Counted from the stretch's first letter, positions 1-6,756 are shown. The stretch is DNA of 10,675 nucleotides from a bacterium (GCA_021161965.1 JAGGZP010000066.1:1-10675), one strand, 5' to 3'. Notes: a model not told the origin generated them from the letters alone. Made by a program: numbers and translations.

Positions 1-106
1 GCTCGTGTCCATTATCCTATTTCCCGATACGAGCCACCAATTTTGCTTATTATCCATTTTCGGCTCGTGTCCATTATCCTATTTCCCGATACGAGCCACC
101 AATTTT
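1..106. repeat. Two tandem copies of a 44-bp hairpin-forming repeat
   Basis: Positions 1-44 and 63-106 are identical, giving a 62-bp period with an 18-bp spacer at 45-62. The first copy begins at the window edge, so the array may continue to the left. Each copy carries an imperfect inverted repeat: in copy 2, GGCTCGTGTC (62-71) faces GATACGAGCC (88-97), with one G:T position and a 16-nt loop. No reading frame is evident. The array lies just beyond the 3' end of tig, so it could be an intergenic repeat family or a 3' structural element. Its function is unknown. Confidence 0.85.
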
Positions 107-125
107 TCGGGCATTTATTGCCCGA
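107..125 (+). terminator. Intrinsic terminator-like hairpin next to the tig stop codon
   Basis: A perfect 7-bp stem TCGGGCA (107-113) / TGCCCGA (119-125) encloses a 5-nt loop. On the plus strand it is followed by TTTTATTTTT, which is the terminator orientation for a gene entering from the left. On the minus strand, where tig ends 3 nt away, the hairpin is followed by a run of A, so it would be a poor rho-independent terminator for tig, though it could still protect that 3' end. Confidence 0.6.
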
Positions 126-127
126 TT

Positions 128-1411
128 TTATTTTTCATTTTGTTCTTTTAACCAAGTAATTACCTTTCGATTTAAAATAACACTTTTTACATAATATTTT
201 CCTGATTCGGTTTTTAATTGTTTGATAATTTCTGGTTTATTTTTGTAGATTTCTAAGTATTTCTCTAATTCTTGATTGATTTCTGATTCTTCCACTTTTA
301 TATTTTCCTTTTTAGCCAATTCGCCTATTGCCAATACTGTTTTTATTCTTTCTTCGGCCCTTCCTTTAAATTCCTCTTTTAAGTCATCTTGTGTTCTTTT
401 TATACTAACTAAGTAATCATCAAATTTTGCTCCTTGCTGTTCTATTGATTCTTTTAATTCGTTAATCATTTTGTTAACCTCTCTCTCAATAAGAATATCA
501 GGGATTTCATCAAATTTAGATATATTAATTAATTTTTTCAGTAATTCTATTTCTATTTTTTCCTCCTCTTTTATTTTTTTCTCTTCCTCAAGATTTTTTC
601 TTAATTGATTTTTTAAATCTTCTAATTTTTTAAAATTACCTACTGTTGCAGCAAATTCATCATCTAGTTTTGGAAGATCTATTTGGTAAACACCGTTTAC
701 TTTTATTTTGAAGTTAACAACTTTTCCAGCTAATCTTTTATCATAATGGTCTTTAGGATATTCTAAGGAGAAATTTTTTACAGCACCAGAAACTAAACCA
801 ACAAGATTCTCTGAAAATCCAGGAATATAAGACTTTTTACCAATGATAAAAGTAGCATTTTTTGCTTGGCCATTTTCTAATAAAACATTATCTAAAAACA
901 TTTCTAAATCAACAACAATTTTATCACCATATTTTGCTGGTCTTTGAACCATTGTTTCTTTAGCTCTCATTTCTTGAAGTTGTTTTAATAAATTATTAAC
1001 TTCTTTCTCATCAATTTTTATTTCTTTTCTTTTAACTTTAATCTTTTTATAATCTCCTAGTTTTACTTTAGGAATAAGTGGAACTATTACCTTAAAAATA
1101 AAAGGATTTCCTAAGGCTAATTTTTTAATTTCTACTTTTGGATAATCAGCTGGTGCAAGATTTTCTTTTAACATGATTTCTGCATATTCTTTCTGAATTG
1201 CTAAATTTGCTGCTTTTTCTAAAACTTTATTTTTATCAATTTTATCTTTGACCATATTTAATGGTGCTTTTCCTTTACGAAAACCAGGAATTTCAACATC
1301 TTTAGCTAATTCAGATAAAGCAGAGTTGTTAAATTCATCCATTTTTTCTGATGGAATTTCAACTAAAATTTCGATAGTGCCTTTAGATATTTTTTTTATT
1401 TGATAACTCAT
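128..1411 (-). CDS. tig: Trigger factor, ribosome-associated chaperone and peptidyl-prolyl isomerase
   Basis: Trigger factor binds ribosomal protein L23 at the exit tunnel and shields nascent chains. The 427-aa length is normal for the family. The N-terminal ribosome-binding domain carries the signature GFRKGKAP at residues 43-50. An FKBP-type isomerase domain follows at about 157-245, with GDKIVVDLE near its start and [11 protein letters not shown] in the middle. The rest is the long charged helical C-terminal chaperone domain. No SD is visible before the ATG at 1411; the leader is almost all A and T. The gene is 58 nt downstream of hppA on the same strand and is probably co-transcribed with nusA and hppA, although a separate weak promoter in the gap cannot be excluded. 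Identification rests on the signature motif and the domain order. Confidence 0.96.
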   Translation of the reverse strand: MSYQIKKISKGTIEILVEIPSEKMDEFNNSALSELAKDVEIPGFRKGKAPLNMVKDKIDKNKVLEKAANLAIQKEYAEIMLKENLAPADYPKVEIKKLALGNPFIFKVIVPLIPKVKLGDYKKIKVKRKEIKIDEKEVNNLLKQLQEMRAKETMVQRPAKYGDKIVVDLEMFLDNVLLENGQAKNATFIIGKKSYIPGFSENLVGLVSGAVKNFSLEYPKDHYDKRLAGKVVNFKIKVNGVYQIDLPKLDDEFAATVGNFKKLEDLKNQLRKNLEEEKKIKEEEKIEIELLKKLINISKFDEIPDILIEREVNKMINELKESIEQQGAKFDDYLVSIKRTQDDLKEEFKGRAEERIKTVLAIGELAKKENIKVEESEINQELEKYLEIYKNKPEIIKQLKTESGKYYVKSVILNRKVITWLKEQNEK

Positions 1412-1469
1412 ATATTTTTATTTTAAGTTTATTTTTGTATTTATCTGGTTTGATTAAAAAATTCAGTAT

Positions 1470-3449
1470 TTATAACAATGGTGCAATAATTAGTGCAATA
1501 ATTGACACTAATTTAATTAAGATATTTAAAGATGGTCCAGCAGCGTCTTTAAATGGATCACCAACTGTATCACCGATAACTGCCGCTTTATGCGCTAACG
1601 ATCCTTCACCACCAAAATTTCCTGCTTCAATATATTTTTTTGCGTTATCCCATGCTCCACCAGAATTAGCCATTGTAATTGCTAAAGGAAAACCGGTAAC
1701 TATTGATCCGACCAAAAAACCACCTAAGGCTTCTTTTCCCAATAAAAATCCAACAGCAATAGGAGATAAGATAGCCATTAATGTTGGGAGAAGCATTTGT
1801 TTTAAAGAAGTGCCAGTAATGATTTTAATCGTTTTATTATAATTCGGTTTTACTCTACCGGTTAAAAGACCTCTTGTTTCTCTGAATTGTCGGCGAACTT
1901 CTTTAACTACAAAATCAGCTGCTCGTCCAACCGATTTCATTACAAAAGAGGAGAAAAGGAATGGTAAAAGACCACCCAAAAATAAACCAATCAAAACATA
2001 AGGAGAATTCAAATTCAAAAATTTTAAACCAACAAGACGACTATAACTAACCGAAAGAACAAGAGCAGTTAAAGCAGCAGAGCCAATAGCAAAACCCTTA
2101 CCAATTGCCGCAGTAGTATTACCAATTGCATCTAATTTTTCACATCTTTCTCTTATTTCTTTACCAAGATGAGCCATTTCACTAATACCCGCAGCATTAT
2201 CAACTACTGGACCATAAGTATCTGCAGCTAATGTTATTCCTAAAGTTGAAAGCATTCCAACTGCCGAGATAGCAACACCATATAAACCAGCAAATTTATA
2301 AGAAAAAAATATCGCCAAACAAACAATAATAATTGGTACTATTGTACTCTGCATTCCCAAAGCTAATCCTGAAATGATATTTGTTGCTGCACCAAATTGT
2401 GAAGAACGCGAAACAGCACGTGTTGGCTTATAAGAAGATGATGTGTAAAATTCTGTTATTAGACCAATGATAATTCCGGCAATAAGACCAAATAAAACAG
2501 CATAAAAAAGATTAAATGATAATCCTTCTGGTATATATCTAATTATTAAAGTTGTTCCAATAATCATTATTAAAGCACTAGTAAAAACGCCGATATTTAA
2601 TGCATTTGCTGGTCTCATTCTTTTTACTAAAAATAAAGTAATAAAAATACCAATCAAACTTGATAAAATACCGATTGCAGCAAGAAGCAAAGGAAATAAA
2701 ACTCTAATTCTTCCGGAAAGCAAAAACGTATTAGCACCTAAGACCATTGCTGCAATAATTGAGTCAACATAACTTTCAAACAAATCGGCACCCATTCCTG
2801 CAACATCGCCAACATTATCGCCAACGTTATCAGCAATTACTGCTGGGTTCCGTGGATCATCTTCAGGAATGCTCTCTTCAACTTTTCCCACTATATCAGC
2901 GCCAATGTCAGCTGCTTTGGTATAGATTCCGCCACCAACTCGGGCGAAGAGAGCAATTAAAGAAGCACCTAAACCAAAACCGTAAATTATTTTAGGATCT
3001 TTGAAAATAAAATATAAAAGAGTAACACCTAAAAGTCCGAGAGAAACAATTAATAAAGCAGTTACTGAACCAGCAGAAAAAGCAATTTTAAAGCCTTTTG
3101 ATATTTTATTTTTTACAGCGAGAGCTGTTCGTACATTTGATATCGTTGCAACTCTCATTCCAATATTGCCAGCTAAAGCCGAGAGAAAGGCACCACCTAA
3201 AAATGCGACGGCAATTTTCCAACCAATCGGACTCAAAATTAAAAACAAAAAGATTATAATAACAAAAATAATTAAAATATTATATTCTTTACTTAAAAAT
3301 GCTAAAGCACCTGCTCTAATATAAGAGGCAATTTCTGCTGCCTGTTTGTTATCAACTTTCCTTTTTCTGATTTGTAGAAATTTAAAAAAGGCAGTAGAAA
3401 TAGCAAGAAAGATAGAAATTGCTAAAATAATTTTTACTATCATAATCAT
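1470..3449 (-). CDS. hppA: Membrane-bound ion-translocating pyrophosphatase, K+-dependent and probably Na+-pumping
   Basis: This integral membrane enzyme hydrolyses cytoplasmic pyrophosphate and pumps H+ or Na+ outward. The 659 aa contain many hydrophobic segments and the family's catalytic loops: [16 protein letters not shown] at 176-191, the [21 protein letters not shown] stretch ending at 227, [16 protein letters not shown] at 410-425, and [12 protein letters not shown] plus [10 protein letters not shown] at 597-635. Residues A447 and G450 in [10 protein letters not shown] are the K+-dependent type; K+-independent enzymes have Lys and Thr there. The gate glutamate is E225 in DLFESY. Combined with K+ dependence, this fits the Na+-pumping subfamily, which is an inference. 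An SD (GAGG, 3461-3464) lies 11 nt before the first ATG and 17 nt before the in-frame ATG at 3443, favouring the first. It starts 17 nt after nusA. Confidence 0.96.
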   Translation of the reverse strand: MIMIVKIILAISIFLAISTAFFKFLQIRKRKVDNKQAAEIASYIRAGALAFLSKEYNILIIFVIIIFLFLILSPIGWKIAVAFLGGAFLSALAGNIGMRVATISNVRTALAVKNKISKGFKIAFSAGSVTALLIVSLGLLGVTLLYFIFKDPKIIYGFGLGASLIALFARVGGGIYTKAADIGADIVGKVEESIPEDDPRNPAVIADNVGDNVGDVAGMGADLFESYVDSIIAAMVLGANTFLLSGRIRVLFPLLLAAIGILSSLIGIFITLFLVKRMRPANALNIGVFTSALIMIIGTTLIIRYIPEGLSFNLFYAVLFGLIAGIIIGLITEFYTSSSYKPTRAVSRSSQFGAATNIISGLALGMQSTIVPIIIVCLAIFFSYKFAGLYGVAISAVGMLSTLGITLAADTYGPVVDNAAGISEMAHLGKEIRERCEKLDAIGNTTAAIGKGFAIGSAALTALVLSVSYSRLVGLKFLNLNSPYVLIGLFLGGLLPFLFSSFVMKSVGRAADFVVKEVRRQFRETRGLLTGRVKPNYNKTIKIITGTSLKQMLLPTLMAILSPIAVGFLLGKEALGGFLVGSIVTGFPLAITMANSGGAWDNAKKYIEAGNFGGEGSLAHKAAVIGDTVGDPFKDAAGPSLNILIKLVSIIALIIAPLL

Positions 3450-3466
3450 ATAGTAAATTTCCTCTT

Positions 3467-4588
3467 CTATTTTTCCTTTTTATTTTTCTTATTTTTTGAT
3501 TTTTTTAGTTTTTCCTCTTCAATTTCAATTTTCCAACCAGTTAATTCCGATGCTAAGCGAAGATTTTGTTTCTTTCGACCATAAGCTAGTGATAATTGAT
3601 TTGATTTGATTTTTAATTTCGCTTTTTTTTCTTTCTTATTAAGTTTTATTGATGTTACTTCAGCTGGAGCGATTGAATTAACAATGAATTCTTCGGGGTT
3701 ATCTGAATAATGAATAATATCTACTTTTTCTCCACCTAATTCTCCAATAATTGTTTGAATCCTTGTTCCTCTTTGTCCAATGCAAGCACCAACTGGGTCA
3801 ATATTTTTATCTTTTGCAACTACAGCAACTTTTGAACGGTAACCTGCTTCCCGAACAATTGCTTTAATTTCAACACTTCCCTCAGCGATTTCAGGGACTT
3901 CACTTATAAACAAAGCTTTAACAATATCTGGATGACGGCGAGAAAGAACAATTATTGGTCCTTTTAAACTTTCTTTTACTGTTAAAAGATAAAATTTAAG
4001 TTTTTCTCCTGGCCAATATCTTTCTTCAGGAATTTGTTCTTCGTAAATTAAAATACCATTAGTATCACCAAGATCTACAATTAAATTTACACCTTCTCGT
4101 CTTTGAATTACACCATCTATCACAGAGTGTTCCAATTTTTTATATTTCTCATATAAGGTTTGTCTTTCGGCTTCACGGATATTTTGAATAATTACTTGTT
4201 TTGCTGTCTGTGCAGCTATACGTCCAAAACCTGTTGGTAAGGGTAATTCAGTAATAATTTCATCACCAACCTTTACATTTTTTTTTATTTTTTTTGCGTC
4301 AGAAAGTTGTATTTCTGTGCGAGGATTAAATTTTCTTTTTTCTTTAGATTTTTCTTGTTGGGCAGATTCTTCTTGAGACAAATCTTCGACTACCGTTTTA
4401 ACATCATAAACGCGTGTTAGACCAGTTTTAAGATTAAAATCTACTTTAATGTTCTGCATTTTATTACCATAATCTTTACGATAAGCTATTGCCAAAGCTT
4501 TTTCTATTGCCTTGATAACTGCTTCGCGAGAAATTTTTTTTTCTTGGCAAATTTGATCAATTAACACTGATATCTTTTTGGGATCCAT
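3467..4588 (-). CDS. nusA: Transcription termination/antitermination factor NusA
   Basis: NusA binds RNA polymerase and nascent RNA and modulates pausing, termination and antitermination. The 373 aa show the usual order: an N-terminal polymerase-binding domain (1 to about 125), the linker motif GRIAAQTAKQVI (122-133), an S1 domain (about 153-218), KH1 with GQRG at 271-274, and KH2 with QLSLAYGRKKQN at 331-342. A short Lys-rich tail ends the protein; the acidic-repeat domains of E. coli NusA are absent, as in most bacteria. KH2 is unusual: the usual GxxG loop, commonly GRKG or GKKG, reads GRKK at 337-340. No SD precedes the ATG. It is the first gene of a likely nusA-hppA-tig operon behind a recognisable promoter. 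In many bacteria nusA sits with rimP and infB; neither is next to it here. Confidence 0.96.
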   Translation of the reverse strand: MDPKKISVLIDQICQEKKISREAVIKAIEKALAIAYRKDYGNKMQNIKVDFNLKTGLTRVYDVKTVVEDLSQEESAQQEKSKEKRKFNPRTEIQLSDAKKIKKNVKVGDEIITELPLPTGFGRIAAQTAKQVIIQNIREAERQTLYEKYKKLEHSVIDGVIQRREGVNLIVDLGDTNGILIYEEQIPEERYWPGEKLKFYLLTVKESLKGPIIVLSRRHPDIVKALFISEVPEIAEGSVEIKAIVREAGYRSKVAVVAKDKNIDPVGACIGQRGTRIQTIIGELGGEKVDIIHYSDNPEEFIVNSIAPAEVTSIKLNKKEKKAKLKIKSNQLSLAYGRKKQNLRLASELTGWKIEIEEEKLKKSKNKKNKKEK

Positions 4589-4613
4589 ATTTTATTTATT
4601 CTTAAAAATTAAT

Positions 4614-4636
4614 GCTAGTTTAATTATTAAACTAGC
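4614..4636 (-). promoter_or_regulatory. Perfect inverted repeat at the predicted 5' end of the nusA mRNA
   Basis: GCTAGTTTAAT (4614-4624) and ATTAAACTAGC (4626-4636) are perfectly complementary over 11 bp around one central base; as RNA the innermost pairs would open to form the loop. The arm begins about 8 nt past the -10 box, so the transcript would start with this hairpin. It could protect the 5' end, act as an operator for a dimeric regulator, or be a feedback site for NusA. The role is not determined. Confidence 0.6.
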
Positions 4637-4643
4637 TTATTTT

Positions 4644-4671
4644 ATTATAATATATAGATAAAAAAAGACAA
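4644..4671 (-). promoter_or_regulatory. Sigma-70-type promoter for nusA (operon nusA-hppA-tig)
   Basis: On the minus strand, TTGTCT (4671-4666) and TATAAT (4649-4644) are separated by 16 nt, close to the housekeeping consensus. The predicted start is near 4637, about 50 nt before the nusA ATG. The -10 lies inside the palindrome ATTATAAT (4644-4651), so a TATAAT also reads on the plus strand, but no -35 supports it there. Confidence 0.65.
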
Positions 4672-4679
4672 GAGTTAAT

Positions 4680-4688
4680 TGTGGATAA
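4680..4688 (-). promoter_or_regulatory. DnaA-box match TTATCCACA
   Basis: The minus strand reads TTATCCACA, an exact match to the standard DnaA box, 8 bp upstream of the nusA -35 element. A one-mismatch site in the same orientation lies exactly 500 bp away at 5180-5188. One perfect box is not an origin; it could mark DnaA-linked control of nusA or be chance in AT-rich DNA. Confidence 0.4.
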
Positions 4689-4693
4689 GTAAA

Positions 4694-4719
4694 CCCCGCA
4701 CCACCAGGAAGCCACGGGG
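4694..4719. repeat. GC-rich hairpin between nusA promoter and tRNA-end repeat
   Basis: CCCCG (4694-4698) and CGGGG (4715-4719) form a 5-bp stem around a 16-nt loop rich in CCA triplets. It stands out as the most GC-rich patch of an AT-rich intergenic region and directly adjoins the partial tRNA-Lys repeat. No T-run follows on either strand, so it is not a convincing terminator. Confidence 0.4.
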
Positions 4720-4721
4720 GT

Positions 4722-4742
4722 AAAAATGAGCCCGCAGGGAAT
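4722..4742 (-). repeat. Partial copy of the tRNA-Lys 3' end (21-nt direct repeat)
   Basis: These 21 nt are identical to 4840-4860. On the minus strand they hold the last bases of the T-loop, the 3' arm of the T-stem, the 3' arm of the acceptor stem, the discriminator base A and five following T. The two copies are 118 bp apart and bracket the tandem hairpins. Duplicated tRNA 3' ends are the usual trace of integration at a tRNA gene, or of a decayed tandem tRNA copy. Confidence 0.8.
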
Positions 4743-4774
4743 TTAACTATAAACCCTAAGTGGTTTATAGTTAA
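4743..4774. repeat. Hairpin A of a tandem pair with a shared loop core
   Basis: TTAACTATAAACC (4743-4755) and GGTTTATAGTTAA (4762-4774) are perfectly complementary over 13 bp around CTAAGT. The central 14 nt AACCCTAAGTGGTT differ by a single base from those of hairpin B, whereas the outer stems are different. This hairpin begins directly after the partial tRNA-Lys repeat. Confidence 0.75.
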
Positions 4775-4798
4775 CCATGAACCCTACGTGGTTCATGG
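4775..4798. repeat. Hairpin B of a tandem pair with a shared loop core
   Basis: CCATGAACC (4775-4783) and GGTTCATGG (4790-4798) are perfectly complementary over 9 bp around CTACGT. It directly abuts hairpin A with no spacer. The core AACCCTACGTGGTT matches hairpin A at 13 of 14 positions, while the outer stem sequence differs yet stays fully paired. A split, degenerate third core may lie just beyond (AACCCT at 4801-4806, ACGTGGT at 4827-4833). Confidence 0.75.
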
Positions 4799-4844
4799 CG
4801 AACCCTTATTCATTTTCAAAAAGAGAACGTGGTAAGAAAAAAAA

Positions 4845-4915
4845 TGAGCCCGCAGGGAATCGAACCCTGATCAATAGCTTAAAAGGCTACTGCTCTACCA
4901 TTGAGCTACGGGCCC
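4845..4915 (-). tRNA. tRNA-Lys (anticodon UUU)
   Basis: The minus strand folds into a complete 71-nt cloverleaf. The acceptor stem pairs GGGCCCG with CGGGCTC (one G:U), the D-arm is GCTC/GAGC, the anticodon stem is GTAGC/GCTAT with loop CTTTTAA, and the T-arm is CAGGG-TTCGATT-CCCTG. The anticodon TTT (4881-4883) reads AAA and AAG codons, which are very common in these genes. CCA is not encoded: the discriminator A is followed at once by eight T, which may aid termination. It lies 41 nt downstream of the small gene ending at 4957 and may share its transcript. A hairpin with arms ATGGCT (4921-4926) and AGCCAT (4936-4941) sits just upstream and could be a processing element. Confidence 0.95.
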
Positions 4916-4956
4916 CTCTCATGGCTCTTGAAAATAGCCATAGAGACATTCTTTTA

Positions 4957-5172
4957 CTATCTTATAACAACCTTAAATGTTCCGTCAAGATTACTAATTA
5001 AAGTAAAATTATGTCCATAGCGATCTTCAAACTCAATTTTTCCTTCCAATTTAGCTGCTCGAAAAAGTGATTCTGACTCATCAAAGTTTAAAACATAAGC
5101 TAAGTGTTCAATACCTTTTTCAGCATTTTTTTCATAATAGACTGTATAACCTCTTAAATTCTTTGAGAACAT
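4957..5172 (-). CDS. Hypothetical small protein, 71 aa
   Basis: I do not recognise this protein. It is soluble-looking and mixed in charge, without a signal peptide or membrane segment. The N-terminal half is rich in Tyr, Glu and Lys; a segment with AAKLEGKIEFEDRYGHNF at about 39-56 suggests a helix followed by a beta strand and a turn, and the C-terminus alternates hydrophobic and polar residues. The balanced composition and the lack of a competing gene support real coding. It is transcribed divergently from dnaB and ends 41 nt before tRNA-Lys. No SD is present before the ATG, and the promoter in the 81-nt gap to dnaB is unclear. A DnaA-like box lies 7 nt upstream of the ATG. The chance that it is a spurious frame is moderate. 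Confidence 0.6.
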   Translation of the reverse strand: MFSKNLRGYTVYYEKNAEKGIEHLAYVLNFDESESLFRAAKLEGKIEFEDRYGHNFTLISNLDGTFKVVIR

Positions 5173-5179
5173 AGGTTTA

Positions 5180-5188
5180 AGTGGATAA
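5180..5188 (-). promoter_or_regulatory. Near-match DnaA box TTATCCACT
   Basis: The minus strand reads TTATCCACT, one base from the standard DnaA box and sharing its TTATCCAC core with the box at 4680-4688. It sits in the divergent gap between the small gene and dnaB, upstream of the dnaB -35. Its significance is uncertain. Confidence 0.25.
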
Positions 5189-5205
5189 AATGTGTAAAAA
5201 CAATC

Positions 5206-5233
5206 TTGAATAGTTAATGAATTATATTATAAT
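5206..5233 (+). promoter_or_regulatory. Promoter for dnaB
   Basis: TTGAAT (5206-5211) and TATAAT (5228-5233) are separated by 16 nt. The start site is predicted near 5240, giving a leader of roughly 14 nt with no SD before the ATG at 5254. The -10 again lies in the palindrome ATTATAAT (5226-5233). Confidence 0.6.
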
Positions 5234-5253
5234 ACTAACATAAAAAAAATAAA

Positions 5254-6636
5254 ATGTCAAAAGAAATTGAGAAAATTCCACCTCAAAGTATCGATGCCGA
5301 AAAAGCACTACTAGGCTGTCTTTTAATTGACAAAGAAGCAATTGTTAAAATCGCCGATATTATTTTACCAGAAGATTTTTATAAAGATGCTCACAAAATA
5401 ATTTATGAAACAATGCTTGAACTTTGGGAGGAGAAAGAACCAATTGATATTTTAAATTTATCTAATCGACTTCAAGAAAAAAATAAGCTTGGTACAATTG
5501 GTGGTCGGAGTTATTTAGCTGAATTATCAAATGAAGTTCCAAGTGCAACACATGTTGTTTCTTATGCAAAAATTATCCGGAGAAAAGCAACGTTAAGAAA
5601 TCTTATTAGAGAATCCTCATCTATTACAAAAATGGCTTATGAAGAAAGAGAACCTGTAGAAAAGATTTTGGATAAGGCCGAACAAAAAGTATTTAGTGTT
5701 TCACAGAGATTCCTAAAACAAAATATTGTTTCTTTACAAGATATTATCACCCCTTGGTTTAATCGAATCGAGGAAATTCATCGTAGTGAAGGGAAAGTTC
5801 GTGGTGTTCCAACACATTTTATTGAGCTTGATAATGTTTTAGCAGGTCTTCAGCCTTCTGATTTAATTATTCTTGCTGCTAGACCGTCTGTTGGAAAAAG
5901 CGCTTTGGCGCTAGACATTCTTCGTAATGCAGCAACGAAATCAAATATACCTGTTGCAATTTTTTCTCTCGAAATGTCTCGAGAACAAATTCTTGATCGT
6001 CTTGTTTGTGCCGAAGCAAATATCAATCTCTGGAAACTGCGAACTGGCTATCTCTCAAAGAATAGTGGAAACGATTTTAGAAAGATAAATAAAGCATTAA
6101 ATATTTTAGCAAAAGCACCAATTTTTATTGACGATTCACCAATGGCTACTGCTTTAGAAATAAGAACTAAGGCGAGAAGACTTCATGCTGAATACGGTTT
6201 AGGTCTAGTAATTATTGACTATCTTCAACTTATGGAAAGCACAAATAGCCATGAAAATAGAGTTCAAGAAGTATCGGAAATATCGAGAGCACTTAAAGCA
6301 CTTGCTCGGGAATTAAATATTCCTGTTTTAGCTGTTTCACAATTATCGAGAGCAGTTGAAACAAGAGTTCCGGCTATTCCAAAGTTAGCTGATTTAAGAG
6401 AAAGCGGAAGTATTGAACAAGATGCTGATGTTGTTCTTTTTATCTATCGTAAAGCAATGGACAGAGGGATAAAAAACTGCCCTGAGGAAGAAAGGAACAT
6501 TACTGATATTTATATTGCTAAACATCGCCACGGACCTGCAGGTGTTTCAGTAAAACTTTATTTTGACGAACAGACAGCCAGTTTTAAAAATCTTGAAACG
6601 AAATTAACAGAAGAAGAAAATTTCGTACCATTTTAA
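5254..6636 (+). CDS. dnaB: Replicative DNA helicase DnaB
   Basis: DnaB is the hexameric ATP-driven helicase that unwinds DNA at the replication fork and recruits primase. The 460-aa length is typical. Residues 8 to about 110 form the N-terminal helical domain beginning PPQSIDAEKALLG. A linker leads to the RecA-like ATPase domain at about 180-450. Walker A is ARPSVGKSA at 209-217 with K215, the catalytic Glu is in SLEMS (E240), Walker B is LVIIDYLQL ending at 326, and later motifs SQLSR (362-366), SGSIEQDADVVLF (385-396) and KHRHGPAG (423-430) are in place. There is no intein. The gene is a single transcription unit with its own promoter and a terminator hairpin one base after the stop. Nearby tRNA-Lys and the 71-aa gene run the other way. 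The start fits the usual DnaB N-terminus. Confidence 0.97.
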   Translation: MSKEIEKIPPQSIDAEKALLGCLLIDKEAIVKIADIILPEDFYKDAHKIIYETMLELWEEKEPIDILNLSNRLQEKNKLGTIGGRSYLAELSNEVPSATHVVSYAKIIRRKATLRNLIRESSSITKMAYEEREPVEKILDKAEQKVFSVSQRFLKQNIVSLQDIITPWFNRIEEIHRSEGKVRGVPTHFIELDNVLAGLQPSDLIILAARPSVGKSALALDILRNAATKSNIPVAIFSLEMSREQILDRLVCAEANINLWKLRTGYLSKNSGNDFRKINKALNILAKAPIFIDDSPMATALEIRTKARRLHAEYGLGLVIIDYLQLMESTNSHENRVQEVSEISRALKALARELNIPVLAVSQLSRAVETRVPAIPKLADLRESGSIEQDADVVLFIYRKAMDRGIKNCPEEERNITDIYIAKHRHGPAGVSVKLYFDEQTASFKNLETKLTEEENFVPF

Positions 6637-6656
6637 AAAGGGGTAATAACCCCTTT
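6637..6656. terminator. Bidirectional terminator between dnaB and the 28-aa membrane peptide gene
   Basis: AAAGGGGT (6637-6644) and ACCCCTTT (6649-6656) form a perfect 8-bp stem with loop AATA, starting one base after the dnaB stop. On the plus strand a broken T-rich stretch follows. On the minus strand five T in a row end the hairpin, making it the better terminator for the small peptide gene, whose stop codon overlaps the hairpin arm. Confidence 0.75.
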
Positions 6657-6741
6657 ATTTCTTTGATTCTAAAGAAAGGATACCGAAAGTAATAAGTATT
6701 AAAACAAAAACAATTATATCAAAATAAATATTTCCGTGCAT
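6655..6741 (-). CDS. Putative 28-aa single-pass membrane peptide
   Basis: The minus strand holds an ATG at 6741, 28 codons and a TAA at 6655-6657. The peptide starts MHGNIYFD, continues with an uninterrupted hydrophobic segment (about residues 9-23, IIVFVLILITFGILS) and ends LESKK. A lone membrane helix with a basic C-terminus suggests N-out, C-in topology. Translation is strongly supported: AGGAGGTG (6746-6753) is a full-consensus SD at ideal spacing, stronger than that of any other gene here. A consensus promoter lies upstream and a terminator hairpin at the stop, so it is a complete transcription unit of about 150 nt. I do not recognise the family. It could be a small subunit of a membrane complex, a membrane-stress peptide or a type I-like toxin; the sequence alone does not choose. 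Confidence 0.7.
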   Translation of the reverse strand: MHGNIYFDIIVFVLILITFGILSLESKK

Positions 6742-6745
6742 TTTT

Positions 6746-6753
6746 CACCTCCT
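6746..6753 (-). promoter_or_regulatory. Consensus Shine-Dalgarno site of the 28-aa peptide gene
   Basis: AGGAGGTG on the minus strand is followed by AAAA and the ATG, leaving 6 nt between AGGAGG and the start codon. Most neighbouring genes (nusA, tig, dnaB, recR, mrdA) show no SD, so this site decides the start and implies efficient initiation. Confidence 0.8.
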
Positions 6754-6756
6754 CTT

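Noticed and set aside
1..106. CRISPR-like repeat-spacer-repeat arrangement
   Set aside because: The repeat is 44 nt but the spacer only 18 nt, just two copies are visible and no cas gene is near, so a tandem hairpin repeat is the better reading.
1435..3324. Open frames on the plus strand opposite hppA (1435-1842, 2759-2995, 3001-3324)
   Set aside because: They lie entirely or almost entirely antisense to hppA, have unnatural composition and are explained as shadows of its codon bias.
4917..4946. Hairpin upstream of tRNA-Lys as a terminator for the 71-aa gene
   Set aside because: The stem has a bulge and no T-run follows on the minus strand; a processing or incidental structure is more likely.
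4777..5001. Plus-strand open frame of 74 codons across tRNA-Lys
   Set aside because: It runs through hairpin B and the whole tRNA gene on the opposite strand, so its translation is an accident of structured RNA sequence.
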